Of a stretch of 64,000 nt of DNA, positions 26,233 to 35,559 are shown piece by piece. Within the stretch, counting starts at the first letter, position 1. Each line of letters starts with the position of its first letter. Source of the DNA: DATJIG01 sp050260515 (lineage in GTDB: Bacteria > Pseudomonadota > Alphaproteobacteria > SMXQ01); contig JBLNCI010000050.1 in assembly GCA_050260515.1 (NCBI GenBank), forward strand, positions 15,594 to 79,593, written 5' to 3'. The notes under the pieces were generated by a model, which saw only the letters and a list, made by a program, of their open reading frames with translations, ran no database searches and had not been told where the DNA came from. A program made the position numbers and the translations under genes.

Positions 26233-26263
26233 AAAAACGCCGCCGGGTCACCCGGCGGCGTTT
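26233..26263. terminator. Bidirectional terminator between nadB and the MHS transporter
   Basis: A long GC-rich perfect stem AAACGCCGCCGGGT / ACCCGGCGGCGTTT with A residues on the left and T residues on the right, between convergent genes. Confidence 0.88.
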
Positions 26264-26284
26264 CCCGTTCGGGCCTGAGCCCGA

Positions 26285-27931
26285 TCAGTGCGCGGTGATG
26301 TCGCGGTCCTTCGTTTCGGGCAGGAACAGGAGCCCGACGACGAAGCTCATGCAGGCGACGACGATCGGGTACCACAGGCCGCTGTAGATATTGCCGGTGG
26401 CGGCGACGATCGCGAACACGGTCGCCGGCAGGAAGCCGCCGAACCAGCCGTTGCCGATGTGGTAGGGCAGCGACATGCCGCTGTAGCGGATCCGGGTCGG
26501 GAACAGCTCGACGAGCCACGCCGCGATCGGTCCGTAGACCAGCGTCACGTAGATCACCAGCACCGCCAGCAGCAGCACCGTCGGCACGTACTGGATCTTG
26601 TTGACGTCGGCGGCGGCCGGATAGCCGTGAGCGACGATCGCCTGTTGCAGCACCTGCGCGAAGTTCGGCGTGTCGTACGGGATGACCTGCTCGCCGATCT
26701 TCACCTGCGCCTTCGTTCCCGGAGGGCCGGCCTGGTTCTCGTAGTTCACCGACCGCGCGACCAGGGCCGATTTGGCGATGTCGCATCCGGTGGTGAACGT
26801 CTCCGTCCCGGTGAACTTCATCTGGAACGAGCATTCACCCGGGTAGGCGATCACCGTCACCGGTGAGGAGTTGAGCGCTCGCTCGAGATCGGGATTCGCG
26901 AAGTGCGTGATCCCCTTGAAGATCGGGAAGTAGGTCAGCGCCGCCAGCACGAAGCCGGCGAGGATGATCGGCTTGCGACCGATCCTGTCGGAAAGGGCGC
27001 CGAACACCACGAAGAACGGCGTGCCGAGCAGGAGCGCGATGGCAATCATGATCTGGGCATTGACCGCCGGGACCTTGAGCGTCTGGGTCAGGAAGAACAG
27101 CGCGTAGAACTGTCCGCCGTACCAGACCACCGCCTCGCCCGCGGTGGCGCCGAGCAGCGCGAAGATCGCGATCTTGGCGTTGGACCACTGGCCGAAGGCT
27201 TCCGAGAGCGGACGCGTGGAGTGGCGCCCCTCCTCCTTCATCTTGCGGAACACCGGGCTCTCGTTGAGCTTGAGCCGGATCCAGATCGAGACCGCCAGCA
27301 GGATGATCGAGAGCAGGAACGGGATGCGCCAGCCATCCGCCAGCGTGCCCTTCCCGACGAACGCCGGCTCTCCCATCCAGGTGCGGATGCCGAGCACGAT
27401 CAGCAGCGCCATGAACAGACCGAGCGTCGCGGTGGTCTGGATCCATGACGTGAACAAACCGCGCTTGTGGCGCGGCGCGTGCTCGGCGACGTACGTCGCC
27501 GCCCCGCCGTACTCGCCGCCGAGCGCGAGGCCCTGCACCAGACGGAGCCCGATCAGGATGATCGGCGCGGCGATGCCCCAGCTCGCGTAATTGGGGAGGA
27601 GACCGATGAAGAAGGTGCCGATGCCCATCAGGGTCATCGTGATGAGGAACGTGTACTTGCGCCCGACGATGTCGCCGATACGCCCGAACACCAGCGCGCC
27701 GAAGGGCCGCACCGCGAATCCCGCCGCGAAGGCGAGCAAGGTGAAGATGAACGCCGCCGACGGATTCACGCCGGCGAAGAAGTTGCTCGCCAGGATCGGC
27801 GCCAGCGTCCCGTAAATGTAGAAGTCGTACCACTCGAACACGGTGCCGAGCGAGGACGCGAAGATGACGCGACGTTCCTCGGCGCGGCTGAGCCGGAACG
27901 TCCCCGACATGGTTGCACTTGCGGTGCTCAT
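26285..27931 (-). CDS. MFS transporter, metabolite:H+ symporter (MHS) family
   Basis: 548 residues from the ATG at 27931, which has a perfect AGGAGG 7 bases upstream; the frame extends to 28006 without support. Twelve-helix MFS with the MHS signature SSLGTVFEWYDFYIYGTLAPILA near the start, FGRIGDIVGRKYTF (motif A) and GLALGGEYGGAATYVAEHAP. A periplasmic insertion of about 110 residues (from SSPVTVIAYPGECSFQMKF to NKIQYVPTV) interrupts the second half and is typical of one MHS subgroup. Probably imports an organic acid or osmolyte; substrate not determinable. Convergent with nadB. Confidence 0.88.
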   Translation of the reverse strand: MSTASATMSGTFRLSRAEERRVIFASSLGTVFEWYDFYIYGTLAPILASNFFAGVNPSAAFIFTLLAFAAGFAVRPFGALVFGRIGDIVGRKYTFLITMTLMGIGTFFIGLLPNYASWGIAAPIILIGLRLVQGLALGGEYGGAATYVAEHAPRHKRGLFTSWIQTTATLGLFMALLIVLGIRTWMGEPAFVGKGTLADGWRIPFLLSIILLAVSIWIRLKLNESPVFRKMKEEGRHSTRPLSEAFGQWSNAKIAIFALLGATAGEAVVWYGGQFYALFFLTQTLKVPAVNAQIMIAIALLLGTPFFVVFGALSDRIGRKPIILAGFVLAALTYFPIFKGITHFANPDLERALNSSPVTVIAYPGECSFQMKFTGTETFTTGCDIAKSALVARSVNYENQAGPPGTKAQVKIGEQVIPYDTPNFAQVLQQAIVAHGYPAAADVNKIQYVPTVLLLAVLVIYVTLVYGPIAAWLVELFPTRIRYSGMSLPYHIGNGWFGGFLPATVFAIVAATGNIYSGLWYPIVVACMSFVVGLLFLPETKDRDITAH

Positions 27932-28129
27932 TAACAGCCTCCTGTTGCGTTTATCGTCTTCTTGTCGGCGCGTCCGTCTCCCCCCGGAAGTTGGCGGCCG
28001 TTGCAATTCACAGTAACGGCGCCGTAGAACCGGCGCAAGGAGGTTCGCTCAGCCCGTCGTGGGGGTATGCGAACCCGTTTCGATTTTGCGCAACGGCGGA
28101 TGTCGCCGGGTTTTGGTCGCGCGGCCGCG

Positions 28130-28816
28130 TCAGCGGAGATGAAAGTCGATGGGTACGACGAGCTCGATCGACGCTTGCACCATCTCCGTCGGCATGCGCG
28201 GCAGCGGCTGCGCGCGATCGAGCATCGCATCCACTTCGCGATCGAGATCGCCGTAGCCACTGCTTTTCTCGATGTGTCGCGACAGCACACGGCCCTCGCG
28301 ATCGACCACGAATCGCACAATCGTGGTGCCCTCCTGCCGACGTTGCCGCGCCGCGCGTGGATAGACCTTGCTGCGTTCGAGCTTCTGCCGCAGCAGCGCG
28401 AGATAGGCCGGCGACGGCCCACCGGCATCGGCGCTCGACGGCGGTGCCGTTTCCCGCGCCGATGAAGGCTGGGGCCCCGGCTCCTGCCGCTCCGTCGGCT
28501 GCGCAACCCGCGGCGGCTCGTCCCTGTGCACGGGCTCGGGCCGCTCCTTTCGCGGCGCTCGTACCACCGGAGCGGCTTCGGCCATCGTGGTTACCGGCGG
28601 CGCCACCGGTTCGGGTTCCGGCATGATCGCCGGAGCGGGCGGTGACGGCTGTGGCGCGGGCATCGCAACCAGCGAGATCGGAATGCTCGTGTCGCCGGGC
28701 GGCGGAGGTACCGGGCGCACGGCCCAGACCACGGCGATCGCGAATGCCAGGCCGTGGAGGAGAACGGAGACTGACGGCGCCCAGCCCCGCGTGATCATCT
28801 CCCGCAGACGCGCCAT
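28130..28816 (-). CDS. tonB: TonB energy-transducing protein
   Basis: 228 residues from the ATG at 28816, two bases after the exbD stop. One N-terminal membrane helix (WAPSVSVLLHGLAFAIAVVWAV) carrying the conserved His/Ser face, a proline- and glutamate-rich periplasmic spacer (PPPPGDTSIP, PAPQPSPPAPAIMPEPEPVAPP in pieces), and the C-terminal TonB fold (YPRAARQRRQEGTTIVRFVVDREG). It couples the proton motive force, via ExbB-ExbD, to outer-membrane receptors such as the one encoded at 30494-32662. Third gene of exbB-exbD-tonB. Confidence 0.93.
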   Translation of the reverse strand: MARLREMITRGWAPSVSVLLHGLAFAIAVVWAVRPVPPPPGDTSIPISLVAMPAPQPSPPAPAIMPEPEPVAPPVTTMAEAAPVVRAPRKERPEPVHRDEPPRVAQPTERQEPGPQPSSARETAPPSSADAGGPSPAYLALLRQKLERSKVYPRAARQRRQEGTTIVRFVVDREGRVLSRHIEKSSGYGDLDREVDAMLDRAQPLPRMPTEMVQASIELVVPIDFHLR

Positions 28817-28817
28817 A

Positions 28818-29278
<461 letters not shown>

Positions 29279-29282
<4 letters not shown>

Positions 29283-29950
29283 TCGGCCGCTTCCTGAGCC
29301 ATCACGCGCCGCCGCGCGAACGAGTCGCCGAGTTCGGCGATCGCGACGTTCACGGCGTGCGCCGTTGCGCCCAGCGCCGCGGCGAACTTGTTGTAGGCCA
29401 TCACCGCGGGGATTGCCGCGACGAGTCCGAGCGCCGTCGCCGCCAAGGCTTCGGCGATGCCCGGCGCGACCACTGCGAGGCTGGTGTCCTTGCTCGCGGC
29501 GATCGCGCTAAAGCTGTTGATGATGCCCCAAACCGTGCCGAACAGGCCGACGAACGGGCCGGTCGATCCGACGGTGGCGAGGAACACGAGGCCGGTTTCG
29601 AGCTTCTTCATTTCCTGGGCCAGCGCCACCCGCATCGCCCGCTCGATCCGAGCCCGACGTTCGCCGCGGCTCTCGCTGGCGTCGTGGTCGCGCCAGGCGC
29701 GGGTGCCGGCGGCCATGACCGACCCGGCAATCTCGCCGGACGGCTTGGCCGCCGACGCGTCGGCGCGCACCGATGCCGCGAAACGCGTCGCCGCGCGGCG
29801 GACGCGGAGGAGACGGACCGACCGTTCGAGGATCACCGTCCACGAGGCCATCGAGGCGCCCAGCAGCAGGATCATCACTCCCTTGACCACGGGATCCGCC
29901 TGAATGAACAGCCCGAGCGGCCCCATGCTCGCGCCACCGTCAGCAATCAT
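29279..29950 (-). CDS. exbB: ExbB biopolymer transport protein
   Basis: 223 residues from the ATG at 29950, which has AAGGAGA 7 bases upstream; upstream in-frame sequence to 30154 crosses the promoter and is rejected. Three membrane helices: VVKGVMILLLGASMASWTVIL, then LVFLATVGSTGPFVGLFGTVWGI and LGLVAAIPAVMAYNKFA, the latter two being the MotA/TolQ/ExbB core. First gene of exbB-exbD-tonB; a Fur-box-like palindrome sits at its probable transcription start. Confidence 0.95.
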
Positions 29951-30023
29951 CTCGACTCTCCTTGTTGTTGACCCCGCGTCGCCCGCCGACCGGCCGCGCC
30001 GGGGAGCGAGACAGTACTGCACT

Positions 30024-30044
30024 TGCGACTCATTCTCATCCGCA
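30024..30044 (-). promoter_or_regulatory. Fur-box-like palindrome at the exbB promoter
   Basis: 21-bp site with the architecture TGC-N3-T-N-AT-N2-T-N-AT-N2-GCA, containing the TGAGAATGAG core on the minus strand. A minus-strand -10-like TATATT lies at 30051-30046, so the palindrome would cover the transcription start of exbB. Same layout as the sites at 30108 and 34565. Confidence 0.6.
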
Positions 30045-30107
30045 AAATATAGCGTCGGCAGATATCCACTTTCGGTTTTGCGTTTTCGAACTTCGAAAAG
30101 ATGCAGA

Positions 30108-30128
30108 TGCAAATGATAATGATTTGCA
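30108..30128 (+). promoter_or_regulatory. Fur-box-like palindrome and promoter of hemP
   Basis: The palindrome TGCAAAT - GATAATG - ATTTGCA contains GATAATGAT, the classic Fur-box core. It overlaps a -35 element TTGCAA (30124-30129) that is followed after 16 bases by TATACG (30146-30151). The hemP start codon is about 42 bases downstream. Iron-dependent repression is the expected mode. Confidence 0.75.
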
Positions 30129-30192
30129 ACTAGGCGCGGCGGTGCTATACGCATCCTGGTCGGCGCGACACTCGCGCCCTCAAGGACAGATC

Positions 30193-30387
30193 ATGAGTTT
30201 CGGTGCGACGATGGAGACGCGCGGCGAATCGAAGGACAGGGTCGCTCCGCGCGCTTCGGCCGAGCCGCCCCGCCGCATCGCATCGAGTGCTCTCCTCGGG
30301 GACGGCCGCGAGATCGTGATCGTCCATCACAGCGAGGAATATCGCCTCCGGATCACGAAGAACGGAAAGCTGATCCTCACAAAGTAG
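30193..30387 (+). CDS. hemP: Hemin uptake protein HemP/HmuP
   Basis: 64 residues. The conserved HemP core is clear: RIASSALLGDGREIVIVHH followed by EEYRLRITKNGKLILTK at the C-terminus. In Bradyrhizobium the homologue HmuP acts with Irr as an activator of haem-uptake genes; elsewhere it is linked to haem receptors. AAGGACA precedes the ATG at 30193. Placed behind a Fur-box-like promoter, divergent from exbB-exbD-tonB and ahead of a TonB-dependent receptor. Confidence 0.9.
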   Translation: MSFGATMETRGESKDRVAPRASAEPPRRIASSALLGDGREIVIVHHSEEYRLRITKNGKLILTK

Positions 30388-30493
30388 TCCCGGGAGGTCC
30401 CCCTCCCCATCGCCCGCCCAGCCAGCACTTCACCCGACACGTTCGGAACGCCAGCCAGGCCCCTTCCCACCGCCGACCCGGCAGGAGGCTTGG

Positions 30494-32662
30494 ATGCCCT
30501 TTCGCTTTCGTCCCTCGTTCACCGACGCCCGCACCGCTCTTCTCGGGTGCGTGTCGCACCGGGCCCTTGCGCTCGCGCTGCTCGGTGCCTCCACGCTGCA
30601 CGCTCCACTGCCGGCGCGCGCCGACGACGCGGTCGCGCTGCCGCAGATCAGCGTTGAGGGCGAGCGCCCGAACGGCTACCAGACGGCGGTACCGACGCTG
30701 CCGAAATTGACGGAGCCGCTCCGGGATACGCCGCAATCGATCACGGTCGTACCGCGCCAGGTCATCGAGGACCGCGGCACGACGTCGGCAACCGACGCCC
30801 TGCGCAATGTGCCCGGCATCAGCCTGCAGGCCGGCGAAGGCGGCAATCAGGGAGACAATCTGTCGCTTCGCGGCTTCAGCGCTCGCAACGACATCTTCCT
30901 CGACGGCATGCGCGACTTCGGGAGCTATTACCGCGATTCGTTCAATTTCGAATCCATCGAGGTGCTGAAGGGGCCGTCGTCCGTGCTGTTCGGACGCGGC
31001 TCCACGGGCGGCGTCGTGAACCAGGTGAGCAAGACGGCGCACCTCGGCAACGACAATCAGGAGACGGTCAGCATCGGCGACAACGGGCTGCGCCGCGCCA
31101 CCGCCGACGTCAACCAGCAGTGGAGCGACACGACGGCGTTCCGGCTCAACGTCATGGGCGAGAAGACCGGCGTCGCCGGCCGCGACGTCGTCGAATACCA
31201 GCGTTTCGGCGTCGCGGGCTCGCTCGCGGCGGGCATTGGCCGCGACACGCGCTACACCTTCAACTATCTCCACCACACCGAGAACGACACGCCGGACTAC
31301 GGCATCCCCTGGCTGTTCGGCCGGCCCGCCCCCGTGAACCGCCGCAACTATTACGGGTTCAGCGACGGCAACAACTTCTTCGACGCCACCGCGGACGTGG
31401 CCACGGCGAAGATCGAGCACGATGTGGACTCATCGACCACGATCCGCAACCAGACCCGCGCCGCCTACTACACCCGCAAGATCCGCGTCACCGAGGCGCA
31501 GATCCCGGGATCCGCCACATCTGCGACGCCGCCGGAATCGATCACCGTCACCCGCAACCAGATCAACTCGCAAAGCCAGGAGACCTTCCTCCAGAACCAG
31601 ACCGAAGTGACCAAGCGCTTCGGTGCGGACGGCGTCGAGCACACGATGGTCGCGGGCGTCGAGGTCGGCTACGAGACATCGGCGCCGCTGCGCCTCACCT
31701 ATTCCGGCGTGCCCGGGACCAATCTCGTCAACCCGAACCCGGATCAGCCGTTCACCTACACGTCGGTGCGTCTCAACACCAACACGACCGCCGATGCGAC
31801 GTCCGTCGGCGTGTATGCCCTCGACACCATCAAGCTCGACCCGCAGTGGGAGCTGATCGGCGGCCTGCGCTGGGACCGCTTCGACAGCCACGTCAGCCAG
31901 GTCGGCACGACGAACTTCACCTTCGACCGCGTCGACAGCAAGCCGAGCACTCGCGCGGCGCTCGTCTACAAGCCGATCGAGATCGGCAGCGTCTACGTGT
32001 CCTGGGGCACGTCCTTCAACCCGTCCGCCGAGTCGCTGACGACCACCGCCGCAAACGGCAACCTCCCCCCTGAGGAAAACGAGACGTACGAGGTCGGCTC
32101 CAAGTGGGACCTCCTCGGCGAGCGCATGTCGGTGCGCGGCGCGCTCTACCAGCTCGACAAGACCAACGCGCGCGTTCCTGACCCGAACAACACCGCATTG
32201 AACACTCTCGACGGCGCGCAGCGCGTCCGGGGCATGGAGCTCGAGACGGCGGGCAAGCTGACCGACGAGTGGCAGGTGTTCGCCGGCTACAATTACATGG
32301 ACGGCAAGGTAACGAAGGCGTCGACGGCGACGACTGCCGCGCAGGTCGGCTCTCCGCTCACCAATACGCCGCGGCACACCGTGAGCCTGTGGTCGACGTA
32401 CGACCTCGACCGTGACTGGCAGGTCGGCGCCGGCATGAATTACGTATCGCAGCGCGTCGCCCGGAACACCGGGATCATCGAGCGCGCGCCCGAGTACACG
32501 ACCTTCGACGCCATGGCGAAATACCGCCTGACCGAGACCGTCGATTTCCAGCTCAACGTCTACAACGTCACCGACGAGCATTACTTCGACCTGTTGCACC
32601 CATCGCACGTCGTGCCGGGCGCGGGTCGCACGGTCATGTTCACCACCCGCTTCAAACTCTAG
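30494..32662 (+). CDS. TonB-dependent siderophore receptor (catecholate/Fiu-like)
   Basis: 722 residues. Signal peptide to about ARA-DDA, a TonB-box region (ALPQISVEGERP), a plug domain with RDTPQSITVVPRQVIEDRG, LRNVPGISLQAGEGG, LRGFSARNDIFLDGMRD and FESIEVLKGPSSVLFGRGSTGG, and a 22-strand barrel ending in the aromatic-rich GRTVMFTTRFKL with a terminal hydrophobic residue. The plug sequence is that of ferric-siderophore receptors such as Fiu rather than of haem receptors, despite the hemP neighbour. Outer membrane. Followed by a PiuC-type hydroxylase, the usual partner of Fiu/PiuA receptors. Confidence 0.93.
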   Translation: MPFRFRPSFTDARTALLGCVSHRALALALLGASTLHAPLPARADDAVALPQISVEGERPNGYQTAVPTLPKLTEPLRDTPQSITVVPRQVIEDRGTTSATDALRNVPGISLQAGEGGNQGDNLSLRGFSARNDIFLDGMRDFGSYYRDSFNFESIEVLKGPSSVLFGRGSTGGVVNQVSKTAHLGNDNQETVSIGDNGLRRATADVNQQWSDTTAFRLNVMGEKTGVAGRDVVEYQRFGVAGSLAAGIGRDTRYTFNYLHHTENDTPDYGIPWLFGRPAPVNRRNYYGFSDGNNFFDATADVATAKIEHDVDSSTTIRNQTRAAYYTRKIRVTEAQIPGSATSATPPESITVTRNQINSQSQETFLQNQTEVTKRFGADGVEHTMVAGVEVGYETSAPLRLTYSGVPGTNLVNPNPDQPFTYTSVRLNTNTTADATSVGVYALDTIKLDPQWELIGGLRWDRFDSHVSQVGTTNFTFDRVDSKPSTRAALVYKPIEIGSVYVSWGTSFNPSAESLTTTAANGNLPPEENETYEVGSKWDLLGERMSVRGALYQLDKTNARVPDPNNTALNTLDGAQRVRGMELETAGKLTDEWQVFAGYNYMDGKVTKASTATTAAQVGSPLTNTPRHTVSLWSTYDLDRDWQVGAGMNYVSQRVARNTGIIERAPEYTTFDAMAKYRLTETVDFQLNVYNVTDEHYFDLLHPSHVVPGAGRTVMFTTRFKL

Positions 32663-32692
32663 GAGGCCGGGGCGCAGGCCGCCGGATAAGAC

Positions 32693-33373
32693 ATGCTGTT
32701 GCACGTACCGGATGTGCTCACCGCCGAGCAGGTCGACGAGGTCCGGCGCATCATCGGCGGCGCCCGGTGGGTCGACGGCCGCGCCACCGCGGGCCACCAG
32801 GGCGCGGCCGTGAAGGACAATGCCCAGGTCGCGGAGGACGATCCCGCGGCGCGCGATGCCGGCGCGATCGTCCTCGCGGCGCTCGAGCGCAACCCGCTGT
32901 TCCGATCGGCCGCCTTGCCGTTCAAGGTGTACCCGCCGCTGTTCAACCGCTATGCCGTCGGAGAGACGTTCGGGACGCACGTCGATGGGGCGGTCCGTCT
33001 CGTCGCGGGAACACCGCACCGCGTCCGCACCGATCTTTCGGCGACGCTCTTCCTCAGCGCACCCGACCAGTACGACGGCGGCGAACTGATGATCGAGGAC
33101 ACCTACGGCGCGCATTCCGTGAAGCTGCCGTCCGGGCACATGGTGTTGTATCCCGGCAGCAGCCTCCATCAGGTGAAGCCGATCACCCGCGGTGCGCGCA
33201 TCGCATCGTTCTTCTGGATCCAGAGCATGGTGCGCGAGGACGGCCGCCGCACCATGCTGTTCGATCTCGACACCGCGATCCAGGGGATCGCGCGCGATGT
33301 CCCCAACCACCGCAGCCTCGTGCGGCTGACGGGCGTCTATCACAACCTGCTGCGCGACTGGGCGGAGGTCTGA
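32693..33373 (+). CDS. piuC: PiuC/YbiX-family Fe(II)/2-oxoglutarate-dependent hydroxylase
   Basis: 226 residues, matching PKHD-type hydroxylase length. Iron ligands are readable as H-x-D in FGTHVDGAVR and the distal His in SSLHQVKPITRG, whose following Arg (TRGARIASFFW) would bind 2-oxoglutarate. GGELMIEDTYGAHSVKLPSG is the family signature. Members are iron-regulated and sit beside catecholate receptors; the natural substrate is unsettled. 30 bases after the receptor stop, and its TGA is immediately followed by the ATG of the PepSY gene. Confidence 0.93.
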   Translation: MLLHVPDVLTAEQVDEVRRIIGGARWVDGRATAGHQGAAVKDNAQVAEDDPAARDAGAIVLAALERNPLFRSAALPFKVYPPLFNRYAVGETFGTHVDGAVRLVAGTPHRVRTDLSATLFLSAPDQYDGGELMIEDTYGAHSVKLPSGHMVLYPGSSLHQVKPITRGARIASFFWIQSMVREDGRRTMLFDLDTAIQGIARDVPNHRSLVRLTGVYHNLLRDWAEV

Positions 33374-34558
33374 ATGCCCCGCGACGGGACACGAATGCCG
33401 TCGCCGCGCGCTCGTAGCGGCTGGCCGCTGCGGCGCATCCTGGCGACGGCACATCTTTGCATCGGAATCGCCCTTGGCATTCCGCTGGTCGCCCTCGGAC
33501 TGACCGGAAGTATCCTGGTGTTCGAGGACGAGCTGCGGGCGCTGACGGGACCATCCGCTCCGCGTGTCGCGCCCGGTGACGCCCGTTCGATCGCGGACAT
33601 TCTCGATGCGGCGCGGGGCCGCGCTCCGGACGCGCGCCCGACGATGATCCTGATGCCGGAGACCTCGGGCGAACCCGTCGTCGTGCGCTTCGCCGTCCCC
33701 GGCGCGCCTCCGGGCCCCGGCGCCATCGCCGTCCGGGTGGATCCGGTGTCGCTGGAGACCTTCGACCCACAGCGGCCGGGCGACGACTGGCTGCGGCAGG
33801 TGTTCCTCCTGCACGCGCAGCTGTTCGTCCCCGGCCGCGACGGGCGCTGGCTGGTCGGCTGGTTCGGCGTGGCGATGGTCGCGCTGGGGGTGAGCGGGAT
33901 CGTCATGTGGTGGCCACGCCGCCGGCGCTTCCTGGCAGCGCTGCGCGTCGACCCCGCGGCCCGTGGGCCCCGGCTCTACCGCGAGTTGCACGGAACGATC
34001 GGCATATGGCTGTGGTGCGTGTTCATGGCCGTGAGCGTGAGCAGCGTTTATCTCGCCTATCCCGAGACGATCGGGGGTGCGGTCCGCGCGGTGCTGCCCG
34101 GCCGCGACCTCCGGCCGGCGAGCGCGCCGCGGCTGGCGGACGACCCCGGCACCGCGCCGGTCTCCCTCGACCAGGCCATCGCCGCGGCACGGGCCGCCGT
34201 GCCCGATGGCAGCATTCGAACGGTCGCGCTGCCGCTGCGACCCGACCAGCCGCTCCGCGTCGCGATCGCGCCGCCGGGCCACCGCCACGGGACACCAACC
34301 GCCGCGGTGTTCCTCGACCCGCGCAGCGGCGAGGTCCTCGAAGTGCGGGATCCCCGCCAATACAGCGCCGGGGAGACGGTTCTGGCCTGGCAGCACGCCA
34401 TCCATGCCGGGGACGGCTTCGGGTGGCCGTGGCGGGTGCTCGTGTTCGTGTCCGGCCTCCTCCCGACCGTGTTCGTGGTGACCGGCTTTGCCCACTGGAT
34501 GCTGCGCCGCCGTCACGGCAACGGCGGCCCCCCCGCCGGGGCTCTAATTCCGCTCTAG
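33374..34558 (+). CDS. PepSY-domain membrane protein (PiuB/iron-uptake-associated reductase-like)
   Basis: 394 residues. The first helix (LRRILATAHLCIGIALGIPLVALGLTGSILVFEDEL) is the PepSY-TM signature; further helices are WLVGWFGVAMVALGVSGIVMWW, LYRELHGTIGIWLWCVFMAVSVSSVYL and FPWRVLVFVSGLLPTVFVVTG-like sequence near the end. Histidines in TAHLCIG, LLHAQ, ELHGTIG and WQHAIHAG lie near membrane faces and may bind haem. Family members are thought to reduce ferric siderophores in the periplasm; that is inference here. Directly fused in translation to piuC. Confidence 0.88.
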   Translation: MPRDGTRMPSPRARSGWPLRRILATAHLCIGIALGIPLVALGLTGSILVFEDELRALTGPSAPRVAPGDARSIADILDAARGRAPDARPTMILMPETSGEPVVVRFAVPGAPPGPGAIAVRVDPVSLETFDPQRPGDDWLRQVFLLHAQLFVPGRDGRWLVGWFGVAMVALGVSGIVMWWPRRRRFLAALRVDPAARGPRLYRELHGTIGIWLWCVFMAVSVSSVYLAYPETIGGAVRAVLPGRDLRPASAPRLADDPGTAPVSLDQAIAAARAAVPDGSIRTVALPLRPDQPLRVAIAPPGHRHGTPTAAVFLDPRSGEVLEVRDPRQYSAGETVLAWQHAIHAGDGFGWPWRVLVFVSGLLPTVFVVTGFAHWMLRRRHGNGGPPAGALIPL

Positions 34559-34564
34559 GTCATA

Positions 34565-34585
34565 TGCAAATGATAACCATTTGCA
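34565..34585 (+). promoter_or_regulatory. Fur-box-like palindrome and promoter of the ftrA-ftrB-ftrD genes
   Basis: Near-perfect palindrome TGCAAATG - ATAAC - CATTTGCA seven bases after the PepSY stop. A -35-like TTGCAA (34581-34586) overlaps its right arm. The following 20 or so bases align with the hemP promoter (ACTRGGCSCGGC, then a TGCTA box), so the two promoters share more than the operator. Confidence 0.72.
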
Positions 34586-34646
34586 ACTGGGCCCGGCCAT
34601 GCTACGCAGTGGGCAGGCTCAACCCTTGCGATCCGAGGCAAACGAC

Positions 34647-35189
34647 ATGCGGGCGCGTCTCCCGGCACTGGCGGTCATAGCGGCGATGGCGTTCGCCGGA
34701 ACGGCGGCGGCCGCCGAATACCCCATCGGCAAGCCGGTGATCTCGAACGGCATGGAGATCGGCGCGGTCTACCTGCAGCCGATCGAGATGGACCCGCCGG
34801 GCATGATGCGGGCGGCGAACCAGTCGGACATCCACCTCGAGGCCGACATCCACGCCGTCGCCAAGAACCCGAACGGGTTCGCCGAGGGCGACTGGATGCC
34901 GTATCTCGCGATCCAGTACGAGCTCACCAAGGCAGGCAGCAACCAGCCGATCACGGGCACGATGATGCCGATGGTGGCGAGCGACGGCGCCCACTACGGC
35001 GACAACGTCAAGCTCGCCGGGCCCGGCAACTACAAGCTGGTGATGACCATCGCCGCCCCCGGCAGCGACCACACCGTGCACTTCGGACGGCACGTCGACA
35101 AGGAGACCGGCGTCGACGACTGGTTCAAGCCGTTCAAGGTGGAGTTCAACTTCACCTTCGCCGGGATCGGCAAGAAGGGCGGCTACTGA
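34647..35189 (+). CDS. ftrA: Periplasmic ferrous-iron-binding protein, P19/FtrA family
   Basis: 180 residues from the ATG at 34647, with a signal peptide ending AAA-AEYP. The P19/Tp34 family features are visible: GKPVISNGMEIGAVYLQPIEMDP near the start, then SDIHLEADIHAVAKNPNGFAEGDWMPYL and HTVHFGRHVDKETGVDDWF; the Met and His residues in these segments form the dimeric copper/iron sites known from the family. Part of the FtrABCD-type ferrous uptake system; here cupredoxin and FtrD-like genes follow, FtrC is absent. Behind a Fur-box-like promoter. Confidence 0.93.
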   Translation: MRARLPALAVIAAMAFAGTAAAAEYPIGKPVISNGMEIGAVYLQPIEMDPPGMMRAANQSDIHLEADIHAVAKNPNGFAEGDWMPYLAIQYELTKAGSNQPITGTMMPMVASDGAHYGDNVKLAGPGNYKLVMTIAAPGSDHTVHFGRHVDKETGVDDWFKPFKVEFNFTFAGIGKKGGY

Positions 35190-35194
35190 CCGGG

Positions 35195-35539
35195 ATGAGC
35201 GGCCTCGTTCGCGTCATTTGCCTCGTCGCGGCCATCGTCGCCGCGGCACTCCCCGTGCCGGCCGCCGCGCAGGACATGCCGACCTTCCGGATCGAGATGA
35301 ACGACGGCGCGATCACGCCGCTGCGCATCGAGGTCCCCGCGAACAAACCGTTCAAGCTCGAGATCCACAACACCGGCAAGACGCCGAGCGAGTTCGAGAG
35401 CGTCGAGCTGAACCGCGAGAAGGTCCTGGCCCCGCAGAGCCAGTCGTTCATCGTCTTCCGCCGGCTGTCGCCCGGCGAATACACCGTCTTCGACGACTTC
35501 CATCCGGAAGCGCCGAAGGCGACGCTCATCGCGAAGTAA
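35195..35539 (+). CDS. ftrB: Periplasmic cupredoxin-like protein, FtrB type
   Basis: 114 residues. Signal peptide to about AAAQ-DMP, then a compact cupredoxin fold (FRIEMNDGAITPLRIEVPANKPFKLEIHNTG in segments, ending FDDFHPEAPKATLI). The usual Cys copper ligand is missing; a His (DDFHPEA) and Met/Glu residues remain, as in FtrB proteins that pair with P19 and are proposed to oxidise Fe(II) for a permease. Starts five bases after ftrA. Confidence 0.85.
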   Translation: MSGLVRVICLVAAIVAAALPVPAAAQDMPTFRIEMNDGAITPLRIEVPANKPFKLEIHNTGKTPSEFESVELNREKVLAPQSQSFIVFRRLSPGEYTVFDDFHPEAPKATLIAK

Positions 35540-35559
35540 GCATCTCGGGAGAACGCCGC

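Noticed and set aside
23616..26834. Very long open frame on the minus strand opposite nadA-nadB (over 1000 codons)
   Set aside because: It mirrors the coding genes, is Arg/His/Asp-rich without motifs and lacks a ribosome-binding site; typical of GC-rich antisense frames.
31430..34516. Minus-strand open frame of about 1000 codons opposite the TonB receptor and PiuC/PepSY genes
   Set aside because: No recognisable domain and low-complexity composition; the plus strand has three clear gene families.
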